In this document: positions 43,228 through 56,191 of the stretch, piece by piece
How the letters are laid out: each line of letters begins with the position of its first letter
Numbering within the stretch: position 1 is the first letter of the stretch
NCBI GenBank assembly: GCA_021401465.1
Contig: JADDMT010000038.1
Span: 62,001 to 126,000 of the forward strand
Direction: 5' to 3'
DNA: 64,000 nt
Source of the DNA: Teratosphaeria epicoccoides
Lineage: Eukaryota; Ascomycota; Dothideomycetes; Mycosphaerellales; Teratosphaeriaceae
The notes under the pieces: generated by a model
What the model was told of the DNA's origin: nothing
What the model saw: only the letters and a program-made list of their open reading frames with translations
Databases searched by the model: none
Position numbers and translations under genes: made by a program

Positions 43228-43680
43228 TCAACCTCGGAGGCCTTGCTCCTCCTCCCACTTCTTCTCCTCCCACACTACTTCGCCGGCCCATCTCTGCATC
43301 TCCTCGACCATGTCGCACCACTCCCTCGCCTCCTCATCGCGTCCATGACGAAACAATTGCGCAGCCACGTCCGCGCATCTTGCCGCCGCTTCCCAGATGT
43401 TCGTGCTTTCCTTCAGATTACGGAAGTGCCCCTTCGCCTTCTGCCAAAATTCAATATCACCCACTACAAGCCGGCGCTTCTCTGGATCCGAGACGTTGTG
43501 CGGCGGCTCAAGCGTGTCAATAAGCTGCCAGTAGTCCATGTCGAGGGTGTCGGCGAAGCGTTGAGTGAGGAGTTGGAGCTCGCGGGAGGCGTCGTTGGCG
43601 TGAATGCGCCAGTAGACCCATTTGAAATGGGCGCGGATGGTAGTCTCGACGAAGGTGGATCGGATGCTAGATGATGCCAT
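43228..43680 (-). CDS. Small hypothetical protein, 150 aa
   Basis: A single-exon frame from ATG 43680 to a stop at 43228. The protein is helical and rich in Trp, Glu and Arg (HFKWVYWRIHAND, DMDYWQLIDTLEPPHNVSDPEKRR, FWQKAKGHFRNLKESTNIWEAAARCADVAAQLF, EEMQRWAGEVVWEEKKWEEE). The repeated helix-like pattern suggests a small all-alpha bundle. There is no signal peptide or membrane segment. No family recognised. Codon use and balanced composition argue for a real gene. It lies upstream of a repeat-rich spacer. Confidence 0.65.
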   Translation of the reverse strand: MASSSIRSTFVETTIRAHFKWVYWRIHANDASRELQLLTQRFADTLDMDYWQLIDTLEPPHNVSDPEKRRLVVGDIEFWQKAKGHFRNLKESTNIWEAAARCADVAAQLFRHGRDEEAREWCDMVEEMQRWAGEVVWEEKKWEEEQGLRG

Positions 43681-43867
43681 ATTTGGCAGTGTAGCTTGTC
43701 TCGCTGCCGGTGGATTGGAGAATACGATGTACTGTCTTGTGGTAGGTGCTCAGTGACAAATAAAAATGTCTTCCAGTGAGGTGGTGCTGATGATTTTCCA
43801 GGAAAGAGCGATCAACAGCGGGAAAGCACGGGTCAATCCTGTGAAGAAGTGAAAACTGGCGACGAGT

Positions 43868-44220
43868 CAAATGGTTAAGTAGTGCGTCAACAGGTAGTGC
43901 TGCACAATCAAAATCACCAAGCCATCAAAGCATTGGAGGACGGTCAATCACGTTGCCGAGCAGTCAAATACATGATCGAGCCGTCATCCGCATTGTCAAG
44001 CCGTCAACACATCAATGGTCGACCATCACAAAGAGAAGTCATCGTCGCACCAAACCGTCGACGTCCACCTCACGTAGCATTCAGCTGTGTCGGTAAGCTG
44101 TCAATCGCATCAAAAGACAGCCAGTGTATGGACGAGTCATCAAACAAATTATTTAGCCGTCAAACACATTTTCGAGCCGTCAACCATCACAGAAAGAAGT
44201 CATCGTGACGCCGCCCACCA
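43868..44220. repeat. Degenerate GTCAA repeat array
   Basis: The pentamer GTCAA/ATCAA recurs many times, often as GCCGTCAA, with first spacings of about 20, 21, 17, 18, 20 and 20 bases before becoming irregular. Within it a stretch at about 43979-44055 is imperfectly repeated at 44131-44220: both have the series CCGTCAA, CACAT, CGA, CCATCACA, GAAGTCATCGT in that order. The same motif on the other strand (GTTGAC) marks three other spacers in the right half of the window. Confidence 0.6.
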
Positions 44221-44646
44221 AAAATCAAGAGCAGACCCTAGGCACATTTTTCCAAGGGGAGCCAGTGCTGCACTCATGAGCAAAATTGCGGTAGACGGCG
44301 CAGAGGCAGTAGTCAGGCATAGAAGATGCAGTGTCAATCAGTGAGAGCATGATTTAATTGGTGTCTGGACCTCCTTTCATCGCGGCGTCTACGTTCCCCC
44401 AAGCTACTCCCACATTCTATCCATCCTCCAGATCCGTACAGACCATACCTCTGCTAAGAGGACTACTCTCATGGTATCAGAAACGCCAATCATTCGCATA
44501 AATCACATAACATCGCGTTGCCGCTCCATAATCCATCCCACAACTCCATGCTAACATCATGCCATCAATTCGAGCTGGTGTCGAAAAACACTCATCAGTC
44601 GCGCTGCACGTCCTCAGACGCCAGGCTCCAGATTCAAGTAGCTGTC

Positions 44647-47600
44647 CTACGGTATCTCATCCATGATGATCTTGTCTGACCCGGCATCATTTCCGACATC
44701 GTCTTTGGGCTGCAACGGCTGTTGTACACACGTTCCGGCCGCTGAGACAGGGGCGTCTTTCATCTCAGCATCCGTATTCGCAATGGCGGAAGTCGAGGTA
44801 GCGCCTTGCTTCAGGGTCTCCTTCGCTTCGCCTGCACCGTCAAAGCCGCCGATCAGGTCATCGAAAACGTTGTCGATGCCGCCTGCACTCTGCTGACTGC
44901 CTCCAAAGCCAGGACTGTTCATCCCCGCACCACCACTGAAGGCGTTGGCCGGAGCAGGCTTAGGACTGTCAAACATATTGGCCGGGTTCGAGGGCTTGGG
45001 GCTGTCGAACATATTGCCGCCCTTAGCTTCAGCAGCTGACTCATTGAACATGCCGTCGTGGTTGCCATCATTGTTATCGAAGATGCTCGTATCGAATGTC
45101 GGATCTGGGGGACTCGGACCCGTGAAACCAGCAGGCGAGTATTGTGCTGGCGAGGCCATACCATTGGCTTGCTGCGACAGGTTGAACCGTGAGGTCCCCG
45201 TCGCCGTGGCAAACATTGGTGCGTCACGGTACGTAGTCGTGACTGCGGGGCTGTTGCGGTTCGAGATACCGTACTCATGCATGCCAATAGGCGTGAAGTT
45301 CGCGATTTTCCTACGCATCTCCTCGCCACCGATGTCGCGTGTGTTAGGCTGCTGCTCCAAAATCGCCTTCATCTTCGCTAGCTTTTCGCTGTTCATGTGC
45401 GGTTCTGCGCTCAGGACTTGGCTCACGACTGGTGCACCAGCCAGCGGTCCAAGTACTTGAATAGCCAGTGGCGTAAGGAAAGGCTTGTTGGCTGGGCCAG
45501 GAGTCTGGCCGAGTCCCGAGGAGGAGCCCGGCAATGATGCAGACTGACTGCCAGTGGGCGAGATCGAAGAGCCAGCTGGCTGCAAAGGCTGCGCTTTGCC
45601 GCCCAAGGCTTCAGAGGCCTTCCGCTTGGCAATGTGTGGCTTGATCTTGTACTGTTGTGGCAGATCGTCGGGATTGGTGATGCCAAGTTGCGCCATGAGC
45701 TTTTGCTGCTTCGTTGGACGAGGCTTGCGAGTAGATCCAGACATCTGTATCATTGGTGGTGGTACCGGTGCTATCGGACACCACTTATGAAGCTCAGAGC
45801 GCAAAAAGTTGGTCTCGTCGGCCAGTAGAATGTCAGCGCCTTCGATCTTGCGGAGGTGAAAGCGGATAGTGCCAATCTCCTCTTGAGTAGTCGGGACGGC
45901 CGGGTGAATGTACGGTCGCATAAAGTCGCGGAACGTCTGGCCCGTTCCACAAATACTGTTCAAGACCTTCTCCTCCTCTGGCTGGAATGGCAGTGTGTCG
46001 AGCTTGTCTTGCCACGCCTGCAGCTCCTCCAGCTTGGGCCGTGCGGCGTCGCGTGGTATCTTGACCCGCCAGTCGCAGATCGGGCAGGTGTACTTGTCGT
46101 CTTCCTTGACCTTGCCTCGAGCGATCTTGAGGCACTTGCCGTGATACCATTCGTGGCAGATCTCGCACTCGATCATCATGCCTGCCTCAGGCTTGCGACA
46201 AATACAAAAGACATCCCTGCTAGAGTTGCTTCCGTCTGTCGGGATGTGGTGGTTCTCACCGTCTTCAGGCGATGCTTCGCGAGATTGGGGCTCCACGGGC
46301 ATCCTGGGCTTGTCTCTTAAATCGAAGCACGCCTGATTGCGCTCGTCCACAATGTTCATGTGCTGTAGCAGGATATGTAGTGGCGCATTCGCCTTGCCAA
46401 AAAGCTTCTTGCCTTCACGCATCCAGTCTTCATGCACTTTTTGTAATTTCTCGAGCTCAATGGTACCAGCAGGCTTGCTTTGGAGCTCCTCAAGGGCGTC
46501 CATGACCTGGCGCATGTCTTTGTAGTACGGCCGCTGGCGGAAGTCGAAATTCCTGCTCTGTTCCACAAGCGATACAATCTTTTCTTGAACCTCGCGCTGT
46601 TTTTTGAGAATCGCCTCAACGGCTGCAAGAGTCTCAGCAGATACAGGCAGGGTGACAGCTTGCGCGGAAAGCGAGTCGAGCTGTTGGTAGTGCACCTGCT
46701 CCACCGCCATGAGCTCTTTTGCCTTTTGCTCCCAAAGCTCAGCTTGCGCCTTGTGCTCGCGGAAGAACATCATGTCGCCATTAGTGTCCGGCACACCGAT
46801 GTCGACGCCCTCCTGTATGAACTTCTCGATGTCCTTTAGAGTCTGCTCCTGTCGACGCGTCTCTGGATCTGGCCTCTTGAGCTTGGCAAGATCGTCCCAT
46901 TTCAGACGCTTCACGACGCGTTCTAGATCGTCCATTTCAGGAATGTCCACGTGAAACTCCTTGCCGCGCTCCACAAGTTCTTCAAAGTCGACAGTGGTCC
47001 TGCTGCGAATGCTGTGCAGCGCCGCGTTCGCGTCGCGCTGGAAATCCGCAATAGCGTCAGAGCGCTCCCGAAGCGTTTGGATTTCCGGACAATCGAAGCC
47101 AATCTTGTCGGCAGAGGCGAGCAGGGAACGGATCTTGTCGACACTTCTCAGCTCCTTGTCGCGCTCTTCCATCTCGGCTTGCTTTTGCGTGCCCTTGCGC
47201 CAAGCCTTCTCGTTCTTCCGACGGTTTTGCTGCTTTCGCGTGATGTAACTGGTCGCGTCCTCGACCCAATCATTACAACGCTCGACAAACTTTTTCAAAT
47301 CAGGCAATTGCGGCAGATCATACTGTATCTTCTCGCCTTCGCTGAGTAGTGTACGTAGGCGCCTGAGATCGGGCTTCATGGTATCTTCCAGCTCAGCGTC
47401 AACTCTAGCAGCCCAATTCTCAGGCACGTTGGCTTTGTCGACAACTTTCTTCACAGTGGAGAGCAGTACGTCATCGGTCATGCGAAATTGCAAGACGTGT
47501 TCGCCATCCTCTCCGGAATATCGCGTCGACTCGGTCGCGTCGCAGCATTCGTAGCTGCCGGCATGAAGCAGGCACAAATTCTTGTTCGTCTTCTTACACC

Positions 47601-50315
47601 GGTAGTTCGACAAGAAGCAGTATGCTTTGCAGAAGGAGCAAATCACTTCGTCGTCGTCCTTGCCTGTGGTAGCTGGCATCGCCTCAGGCTCGGCCTTGCA
47701 CCTGGGCCCGGTGTATGGCGAGGACTCGATGACGCCAAGATTGCCGTCTGTGTCTGGGCTTTCCAGGAAGTGCTTTCGTGCTGCGAGCTCGTCATCACGC
47801 ATACGCTCAAGCGCGGGAGCTAACCATTTTGCGGTTTTGATGGTGTTCTCGCGTGAGGCCGCGGTGAGCAGCATCTCGTCATGAGAAAAGCAAGGCTGCT
47901 TACGATAGTTGCGAAGCCGCTTGACACCCTCCTCTCCAAAAGGCTCCCAGTCGTGTGGCGCAAAGTTGACAGCCTCGTTAAAGTTGAAACCATGATTGAA
48001 GCCAGCATGATACGCTCGCGGGTAGGTAATGACAAATTGGCCAGCGCGTTGATCTATCGCGTACACTCGCACACCAGCCTTGCGCAGCTTCTCTGGCCGT
48101 GCGAGCGTCACGAGCTGGAAGAGCAGGTCCGGTTGTGTCTCAAACAGCTCAGGCACCTCCTCCTTCATGGCGTCCTCGAACTTATATGCATCATCGCCGG
48201 GTACACCATACCAAGTCTTGGTTGCGCCAAAATGCTGGTAGTTGGCCGAGTACGTGAAGTGATCCTCATTGTGCCAGCAGAAAGTCGAGAAGATCATTCC
48301 GACGTACAACCATGGCACAGTCATGCCAGACACATCTGACTTGATGTGCCTGAAGAGAGACTCCTTGTCCAAGGGAAGCATGTTCAGATTCCATGGGTCG
48401 ACCGAATACGGATCTCGCGGGTTCTTCTCGATTGTTGGGAAGCCACTCCCGTGAGTCGTGGAGTGAATGTCGGCGCCATACTCGACCTCTGTGGTATCAG
48501 AGAGCTCATCGACAAGTCTCCAAAACTCACGCTCGACATCATCCTCGTCTGGTACCTTTTTGTGCTCGTTGAGCGGGTTAAACTGCCTGGGGATATTGTT
48601 GAAGTGCATTGTCTTGAACTCAGCTGCTCTCCTCTGAAAGCCGACCAGCGAGTAAACGTCGCCTTCTTCGAAGCCGTACTCGTTCGTGCCAACCAAGCAT
48701 TTAGGACAATGCCATTCGTGCTCAGGCAGTTGCTTCAGTGGCGGTTCCAGACAGTACCTATGGTATGCACAGTCGCAAGTCTCGCAGACGACCATCTTTG
48801 GCCGATCGTCTGGCTTGTGGCAGTTCTCGCAAGCCTCACCGGGTCTGATATCAGGCCGCTCCTTCTTGGAAGATACCGGTCCAGCAGACATTCGCGCGTG
48901 GCTGGAGTGATGCATATTGCTACCAGCAACGGTGGGTACATCCTTGCGCAGTCTCTTGCTTCGTCGATTCATCGCATCAATCTCATCTTGCGTGAGCACT
49001 TGGTCGCCATGCTGCCTCTTCAGGCTGGACGAATTCTGTTGGTGCGGCGTCGAATTTGTATGCCCATTCACATGCGGAGGAGTCTGCGCCACTGGCTGAG
49101 GCGTCGCACTATTGGATTGGATCCCGTTGGCATTGTTGACAGAAGTGAATGATGAGGTTGGTGGCGGAACGTGATTCACTGCAGTAAATCCACCCATGTT
49201 GACGGCGGTAAAGCCCCCCGTAGGATTTTGAGGTGGCGGCGGCAACGCTGGACCTGACTGCGAGTTCTCGCGCGACATTAATGGCGGATGTGGCGTGCTG
49301 TTGCCATTCATACTGGCATGTAGGGCAACATGCGCCTGCATCGTTGGCGACGTTTCGTTCACACCTGGCGTAGGACCGAGCGACTTCTTGGCTGGCGATG
49401 GTCCCGGCGACGGTGTATAAGGTCCGCCGTTCGCCAGCTCCAGCTGCTGGTGGACACCTGGCTTGGCAAGACGCAAGTATTCTTCGTACGGAAGTAGCCA
49501 CTTCTGATATGAATTCTTGAGAGATGTCGAAAGCGATGACATGATCTTGCCGCTATAGCCAAGATCGCGGCCAACCTCCGCCCATCTCTTGCCCTTGCAC
49601 ACCTGCTCGAAACCACCTTTGCGCTCGACCGTCTTCTTGAGTCGATATAGATCTAGCGGTCGCTTATCAACACTCGGAAAGCGGTTGAGGTTGTGTCCAT
49701 TCTGCTTGTGGAACCGTGCGAGTTGGTCAAGGTAGTCGTTGTTCACCCGATTGCCGCCCTCGACTGAGTTGAGCTCTTGACGTCGTGTTCGGAAGTGGAA
49801 TCGCTATATCAACTTCATGTCAGCGGTTGTCCGCAGTCTAAACACTCCTTGTTGGTAACATTTATATGGTTGCATACCTCGGTATTAATGGCGAAGGTGG
49901 GATTCCAGCCTTCGGGTGGGACGACTTTGATGATACCGTACTTGCTGCCCTCTGGAGCGATCTTGCGCATGTACTCCATTGGGTCCTTGAATTCCTCCTC
50001 GGTTGGAAAGAATGAAGGCGCCTCAGGAATTCCGAACAGCCTGTCCTTCCTCGGGATTTCAGCCGGAAGGTTGGGCTGCCCCCTCCTCTCCACCGTCTTC
50101 AGGTCTAGCGGCTCTGCTCGACGAGCGCTGAGAGGGATAGCATGGTTATTGCCGGATGGCGGCCCATTAAGTGTACCAGGAGCGGACCATGCGTTTGCTT
50201 TTGACTTCGAACTTCCCGTTGGTGTGCCAGACGGTGTAGGCGAGCCGACACCTGGTGTGGCAGTGGCTACTGCCGTGACGGAGGCCATCGATCCTGTGCT
50301 CGGCGGAACGACCAT
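44647..50315 (-). CDS. kdmB: KDM5/JARID1-type histone H3K4 demethylase
   Basis: Two exons, 49878-50315 and 44647-49803 (74 bp intron), encode 1,864 aa. Domains in order: JmjN (about 99-140), ARID (165-255), first PHD finger (466-515, CENCHKPDDRPKMVVC...), catalytic JmjC (615-765), C5HC2 zinc finger (868-925), PLU-1 helical region (935-1270), second PHD finger (1345-1395). The iron ligands are visible as HxE in CWHNEDH and His in FNHGFN, so it should be active. This layout is specific to KDM5, which removes di- and trimethyl marks from H3K4; KdmB is the Aspergillus member and influences secondary-metabolite clusters. The C-terminal ~400 residues are disordered with three similar NMFDSPKP-type repeats. 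The intron separates the end of JmjN from RFHFRTRRQE and is well supported. The symbol is by homology. Confidence 0.95.
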
Positions 50316-51078
50316 GGCGGACGATGGCTGGAGGGCGCAAGGCCCTTTGTTTATGTTGCTTCCAATCGGTGTAAGGTGCTTGCGGCGCAGGTATGTATCT
50401 GGTGCGGCTGTCGCTTGCCTCGCATATAGATATCAAATTGCTGCACACTGGAGTATGTGCCAGACAGAAAGTCTGACTGACTAACGCCGCGATCATGCAG
50501 ATGTCACAGCCTCCTGTTTCTCGGGTCGCTATCGCAGCTGATCATTACGCACGACGACATGTGGAAGACGCTGGCGTGACAAATGGGTGTGCGTGCGTGC
50601 GTGAGCGAGAGAAAGCGGAGGCAGCGAGGCCAGTCCGAGGGGACGCAACCCAAGAGAGAGGGTCGAGCTGCGGCTTCACCCGCCTTAGCGTATCCTGAGG
50701 TTGCTCCCGGCCTCGACTCATATTCGGACAATTTGGCTCACAATCTTCGACATCTCCGCATTTTGCTCATTACAAGACCATCGGCGATACCGGGATACGT
50801 CTCGCATTACAACAAGCTGGTGTCTGCACCAGAATATCCGGGTGACGGCTTCAGATTGAGCAAACCGCATGAATTCCGGCAGGGGCAGCGCAGACGCTTC
50901 TTGCAGAGCAAACCAGCCAGCCAATCAGGCGGCTGTACCGATTGAATGAAGTCGGTGTCTGTCGGGCGGTCTTTTCCTCTTCTTCGGCAACACATGCAGA
51001 CGTTGCCCTAGACGGCAGCACCAGCAACATCACTCCCGGCTGCACATGCATCCATGCAATGGAGACTCAACAATAATA

Positions 51079-52417
51079 ATGGAGAAGAGTCTGATTAAAT
51101 CAATTCCAGCGTTTTACGCTTGCTATCTACTGAGATCAACCGTCCGACACCAATCTCTCTATGTCGGCTCCACGCCCAACCCTGTCCGGCGTCTCAGACA
51201 ACATAATGGCGAGTCCAAAGGTGGGGCTGCTCGGACGTCGAAAGACAATCTTCGGCCATGGGAGATGACATGCCTCGTCACTGGCTTTCCGTCAAAAATC
51301 GCTGCCCTTCAGTTTGAGTAAGTTCGCATCCACGAGTTGAGCCTCACTCAATCTGCGAATCAACTGCAAGCATACGGTATTTCCGTACTGACGGTCTCAT
51401 AGATGGGCGTGGCAACATACTCACCTCACGCGGCATGTTTCCGCTGATTCCAGACTCACACAAGCGAAATCGACCACCCGCATCTCACCAAAGACTGGAC
51501 GAACTCGACGACGGCCAGCGAAGCCTCGGCTGTGTCTCACGGATCGCCTAGCAAATCTCCACTTGTTGCTGCGTGCAAGCAGCTTCTCCCGCTGGCCTTT
51601 GAAAGTCACCTTCTTTTCTGAAGATGTCTTCAAGGTCTGGACCAAGTGGGCATCTCAGCATACTGACAGGCTACGATCGGGCATCGAGGTGAAGTTGGAC
51701 GAATCGAGCATTTCGACTGCTCTGACTGCCAATGAGAGCAATGAGAGCGCCGCACCCAAGGGTATACATGCACTAGAAGTAGGCTACAGCTCGTTCAAGT
51801 CGCACCTCGAGAAAAGCAAGCAGCGTTTCGATAATGCCGAATGGGTGCATTGTTCGATATGCAAAGAGGGACTGCCTGCAAGCGGAGCCATGACATTAGT
51901 GTGTCCCAAGGAGAACTGTGATGCCATGACCCACCTCGAGTGTCTCTCGGCGTCACTCCTGCAAGCACATGGTAAAGCAGATGCAGTCGTGCCTACTGCC
52001 GGGCCCTGCCCTGAATGTGGCACGAAGCTCCAGTGGGTGGATCTGGTAAAGGAGCTCAGCCTACGCATGAGAGGCGAGAAGGAGGTCAAAGCAATGTTCG
52101 CGAAACAGCGGAAACGAAGGACGAAGAATGTTGTTGCGGACTCTGGCAGCGAGACTTCTGCGGACGACGGTCCTGCGGAAGAACCAATGGAGATGGGGGA
52201 GGATGAGGAAGACGTCGACGAAGCACTTGCGCATGGCGGAGCTGCGGACGACGATGTTTGGCACGAGCTATCAGAGAGTAGCGACATTGAGCTAGATCTT
52301 CCGAAGATCCGGAGTGACCCCAGCCTTATGCTCAAGCGACCGAAGTTCCTGACGACGAAATCTGAGCCAGTCATTATCGAGGACAGCGACTTGGACAACG
52401 CTGAAATTTTGGACTGA
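51079..52417 (+). CDS. slx1: Slx1 catalytic subunit of structure-specific endonuclease
   Basis: Two exons, 51079-51317 and 51403-52417 (85 bp intron), encode 417 aa. The N-terminus is a GIY-YIG nuclease of the Slx1 type: [59 protein letters not shown]. The intron interrupts this last block and its removal restores the family sequence in frame. A RING/PHD-like zinc finger follows (CSICKEG ... [16 protein letters not shown] ... [10 protein letters not shown]). The tail is acidic. Slx1 cuts branched DNA, including Holliday junctions, but only when bound to Slx4, which is not in this window. It is read away from the KDM5 gene from a ~760 bp shared upstream region. Confidence 0.94.
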
Positions 52418-52765
52418 ATCATTGTGTGCGTGCCAGTTGAGCGACGAAACGAGCAGATGGACAGCAGTTATCATGATCATCATACAACCTGGAACGACGC
52501 AACATGTCATGCAATCCTGCGACATTCCAAGCGGCCAGCTTTCATTCTTGGCCAGCGAGAGGTGCCCCGAGACGACCCATTGTGTAAACAAGCAGTTAAT
52601 CAGATTGCAAGTCAACCAATTGACTAATGTCAGGACCATTAACGGGACATACAATCAGACGCGAATGCTGATGACAAAGGCGTCTCAACAACGCCACGAA
52701 GCAAGCATCTACTCAAGCACAAGACACTACAGTAATGTTTAGTACTTATTGTAATCTGAGCCTTG

Positions 52766-53819
52766 CTACACAGCAATATAGCCCCCATCAACCACAATAT
52801 CCGTCCCTGTCGTATAACTCGACGCATCGCTCGCCAAATACAAATACACCCCTTTCTAAACACAATCGTCAGAACCCTTGTATGCCTCATACACGGTTCT
52901 AGGACCACTTCACTCACCAACTCACTCGCCTCCCCCTCCCTGCCCATCGGAATCTTACTCCTCCAAATCGCCTTCGTCTCCGGCGGCACAAAGTCCGAAA
53001 TCTCCGTCGCCATATACCCGGGACTCACACTATTCACCCTCGCAAACCTGACCCACTCTACCGCCAAACTCCTGCACAGCTGAATCACCCCCGCCTTCGC
53101 CGCATTATACGCGCTCTGCAGCTGCGGGATATTCGCGATATGCCCGCTCATGCTGGCCGTCGCAATGAACGAGCCACAGCTGTAATTTTCCAGCGGGTGG
53201 CCAGAGAGAGAGAGCCGGGTTTCGTATTGACGCCGGAAGATCTCGCCGGCGGCTTTGGCGGAGTAGAAGACGGAGTCGAGGTCCGTGGAGACAACGGCGT
53301 GGTAGTGGGAGAGGGAGCCGTCGATCATGCGGCCTTGGGTCCAGGGGATCCCGGCGTTAGTGACGAAGATGTCGAGGCGGCCGTTGAAATCTTCAGCGAT
53401 GGAGTCGATGATGCGTTTGGTGTCTTCGTAATCCGTCACATCTGTTGCGTAGGCTTTGCCTGTGTGGACTTGTTAGCCTGGTGATGATCGTCATGGAAGT
53501 CGGTAGAATAAGAGATTAAAATGATATGCCTACACTTAACGCCATACTTCCCCTCAATCTCCTTCGCTCTCTCGATGGCTTTCTTATTCCCATGATACCA
53601 GATCGCTACATTCGCTCCGGCCTCAGCGAACGCTTGTGCAACTTGAAGACCAATGCCGGCTCCGGCTCCGGAGACAATGGCGGTTTTGTGCTTCAAGCTG
53701 AAGAGAGGTAACACTGCCGTTTCCTTAGGTGCTACGGTGTTGTATTCCCGGAAGCGTCCATCTTTCATCGCGGCATCTTCTGGAGATTGTGTCTGTACCC
53801 CGACAGGATTGCGGACCAT
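52766..53819 (-). CDS. Short-chain dehydrogenase/reductase, sorbose-reductase / mannitol-dehydrogenase-like
   Basis: Three exons, 53534-53819, 52918-53459 and 52766-52855 (introns 74 and 62 bp), give 305 aa. The cofactor motif is SGAGAGIG (about residue 50), followed by VTNAG, a catalytic SAYNAAK (about residue 216) and a final DGGYIAV typical of classical SDRs. The first ~35 residues before the Rossmann fold resemble fungal Sou1-type reductases, NADPH enzymes acting on sorbose, fructose or mannitol. Substrate is inferred from that resemblance only. The first donor was set at GTAGGC so that GVKCKAYATDVTDY reads through; the tiny last exon completes the C-terminus. Confidence 0.88.
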
Positions 53820-54102
53820 TGTGAACGGTGGGGATGATTGCTATGCGATATGCAGGTACAGAGAACCGAAGATGCATCAAGACAGAATACCCATGCTGGT
53901 AGCATTGAAGATAGCCCTGAGGTTCGGATGGCGACGTCACTGTGCAGGACAGCGTTAAGGTTACAGTAGCTACCCGAGCAAAAATATTACATCTGCTTAC
54001 CAGTCTTTTGCTTTCTATACTTGTAAATACGACATATTGTAGAAATTTGGCGTGAATGCCGGAATGATTCCACGAGCCCAGCCATACACATTCATTACTC
54101 TC

Positions 54103-55659
54103 TCAAATCTGTCCACCCTTCTCTTTCGCAGCCTTGGCGCGCAGGCGCTCCCGCTCCCTGGTCTCTTCCCATCGCTCCTCAGCGAAGATCTTCACAGCTA
54201 TTGGAAACTTGAAGGTCTTTCCATCATCACCAATAAGCCTGTGGAGCTCGCTCTCTTCGTCTGCATGGGGCACCGCCAACAAGCTCAAATGATGTTGGTC
54301 ATCGACCCCGACCTGACGACGGAATGCTCTCACGATCTCGTTTAGCCCTTTCTCCGACCTGCTGGTGAGAGGCCTCAGCACCGCCTTCAGCAGCTCGCCA
54401 GCGATAGCGTTGCCGACCCTTCGCCGAAGAGTGGCGTCCATGGCCTCAAACTCAGACCTCAGCTGAAAGAAGTCCGCTGCCTCGATGGCAAGATCGGCAC
54501 GGCGCTTGGGAACGCTGTCTGGGAAATTGACAGATTTTGGAAGCATATGATTGTTTCGTAGAGTCGAAGCTTCAGGCGCTGGTGGTGCTGCAGGTCTTGC
54601 ATACGTATCAGCTTCAGCCTGGCCCTCTTGATCTGAATCTTGGGAAATCTCGAGTGTGCCATGATGTGTGCCTTCGCTTGAATGCTGAGCCGTATCTGCA
54701 GTCTTGCTTTTGACCCAGTCTGGACGATGCTCCGGCAACCAGTAGTTCAAGAAGTTGGAGAAGATGGCCCGTTTGTGCTTCTGCCTTTCGGTGGAACGAT
54801 CTCGCTTCCAGACGATTGCCTCCGGACTCAGCAATCTGCATTTTCCAAGCCATACGTAAAGCTCCTGGACAGTCTTAAAGCCTCTTCTGTAGTCCTCAAC
54901 CGAAAGGCCGAGGAATCGCATGATGCTGTCCGGATCGTTTGAGAGATGCAGCATACCTTCCCTGTCTGACACGTTCACATAGGTCAGCGATTTTGAATCG
55001 TCTAAACTTTTGTGCCGTAGGTAGAGGCCTTTGTCGGTAATGGTGAAGCCCAGATGTCGCACAATGTGGCCCAAAAGCCCTGCCATGTCGCCGTATGAGC
55101 CGTAGAACATATACCACTCATACATGTCGCGTGCTACAATCTCGACATCAATGTGAGCGTACAGGGCGACGGCAGACAGAGGCGAATGGACATCTGATGG
55201 ATCAAAGTTCTCCTCTGCCAGTGTTGATGATGCCTGACGCTTTTGTGGAACGATGGCGGCCGGCTGATGCGGAGGCTCTTCAATTCCAGACTTTTCCTGG
55301 TTTTCGTGCACAGGCATGTACTGAACTGCCTTCGGAAGGAACTTCGTGCCATCTGCAGGCACTGCGAGAGTGCATTTGTGTCGACTGAGACGGATAAAGC
55401 CTCGTGCTCCAATGCTGTCCGCCACCTGCTGCCAGTCCCAATCCAGAGGATTGTCTCGAGCGATCACGAAGTCCATGTCGCCATAAGTCTCCTTTTCAGG
55501 TGCTTCAACTAGGGTGTCAACAAAGCTGCCTGGCAAAGCGTCCACTAGTCGCTGTCGATAGAGGTCCCTGAGGTGGTGATAGGTCTCTTCGCTCATACGT
55601 GGCGTCTGCAGCGTGGGCTCGCCCGGCGCAGAAGCGTGCTGAAATGCATTACCTCCCAT
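54103..55659 (-). CDS. Conserved fungal protein with nucleotidyltransferase-like motif
   Basis: A single exon of 518 aa starting MGGNAFQHA. The ATG at 55659 is preferred to upstream starts because the MGGNAF opening is a pattern I associate with a fungal family of unknown function. Near residue 60 an ETYGDMDFVIARD segment resembles the G-D-x-D metal-binding strand of pol-beta-type nucleotidyltransferases. The following part (WQQVADSIGARGF) fits, but the usual third acid is not obvious. The middle (residues about 180-330; WYMFYGSYGDMAGLLGHIVRHLGF, LGLSVEDYRRGFKTVQELYVWL) is helical. The C-terminus has a coiled, Arg/Glu-rich end (RERERLRAKAAKEKG). Function unknown; the nucleotidyltransferase idea is weak inference. 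Confidence 0.75.
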   Translation of the reverse strand: MGGNAFQHASAPGEPTLQTPRMSEETYHHLRDLYRQRLVDALPGSFVDTLVEAPEKETYGDMDFVIARDNPLDWDWQQVADSIGARGFIRLSRHKCTLAVPADGTKFLPKAVQYMPVHENQEKSGIEEPPHQPAAIVPQKRQASSTLAEENFDPSDVHSPLSAVALYAHIDVEIVARDMYEWYMFYGSYGDMAGLLGHIVRHLGFTITDKGLYLRHKSLDDSKSLTYVNVSDREGMLHLSNDPDSIMRFLGLSVEDYRRGFKTVQELYVWLGKCRLLSPEAIVWKRDRSTERQKHKRAIFSNFLNYWLPEHRPDWVKSKTADTAQHSSEGTHHGTLEISQDSDQEGQAEADTYARPAAPPAPEASTLRNNHMLPKSVNFPDSVPKRRADLAIEAADFFQLRSEFEAMDATLRRRVGNAIAGELLKAVLRPLTSRSEKGLNEIVRAFRRQVGVDDQHHLSLLAVPHADEESELHRLIGDDGKTFKFPIAVKIFAEERWEETRERERLRAKAAKEKGGQI

Positions 55660-56191
55660 GTTGACTTGATAGGAGATTGCACGAAATTCGAGGCTCAGAA
55701 CCTGATGTCGCTGTCTACCTTGACATACTATCCTCAGATGATTGCGAGTGCCAGCATCCATGTATGGTGGCAGGCGCCAGAAAATGCTTTGAACACCAGG
55801 AGGTATTCTGTTCGTAGCACACAAAGCTTTCTCGCAGATTCTTCTGAGAGGAGGAAAAGGTTAGCCACGACAAAGAAGGACTTTGCATGACTATACCACG
55901 CAGCACTGCGCTTGATCACATGCATTATGGTCAGAGCAGACTGCGAGCGTAAGGGCCTGGCGAAATGGGATATTCAGCGTCAAGGCATCAGATACTCACG
56001 CAGAAAAGCGCAGGCATTCGGTGTAGATGGAAGAGAGGGAGGGATAGAAGCAGATTAACGTCTACTGTCACGGCCGTCTATTTGTGCCAATATACCTTAC
56101 CTCCATGACTCGCTCAAAATCAATTTCAAGGTATTTTGGAGCAATAGTCATAGCTACTTAGACATATAAACTGCTGACCAAATTTTACCAA

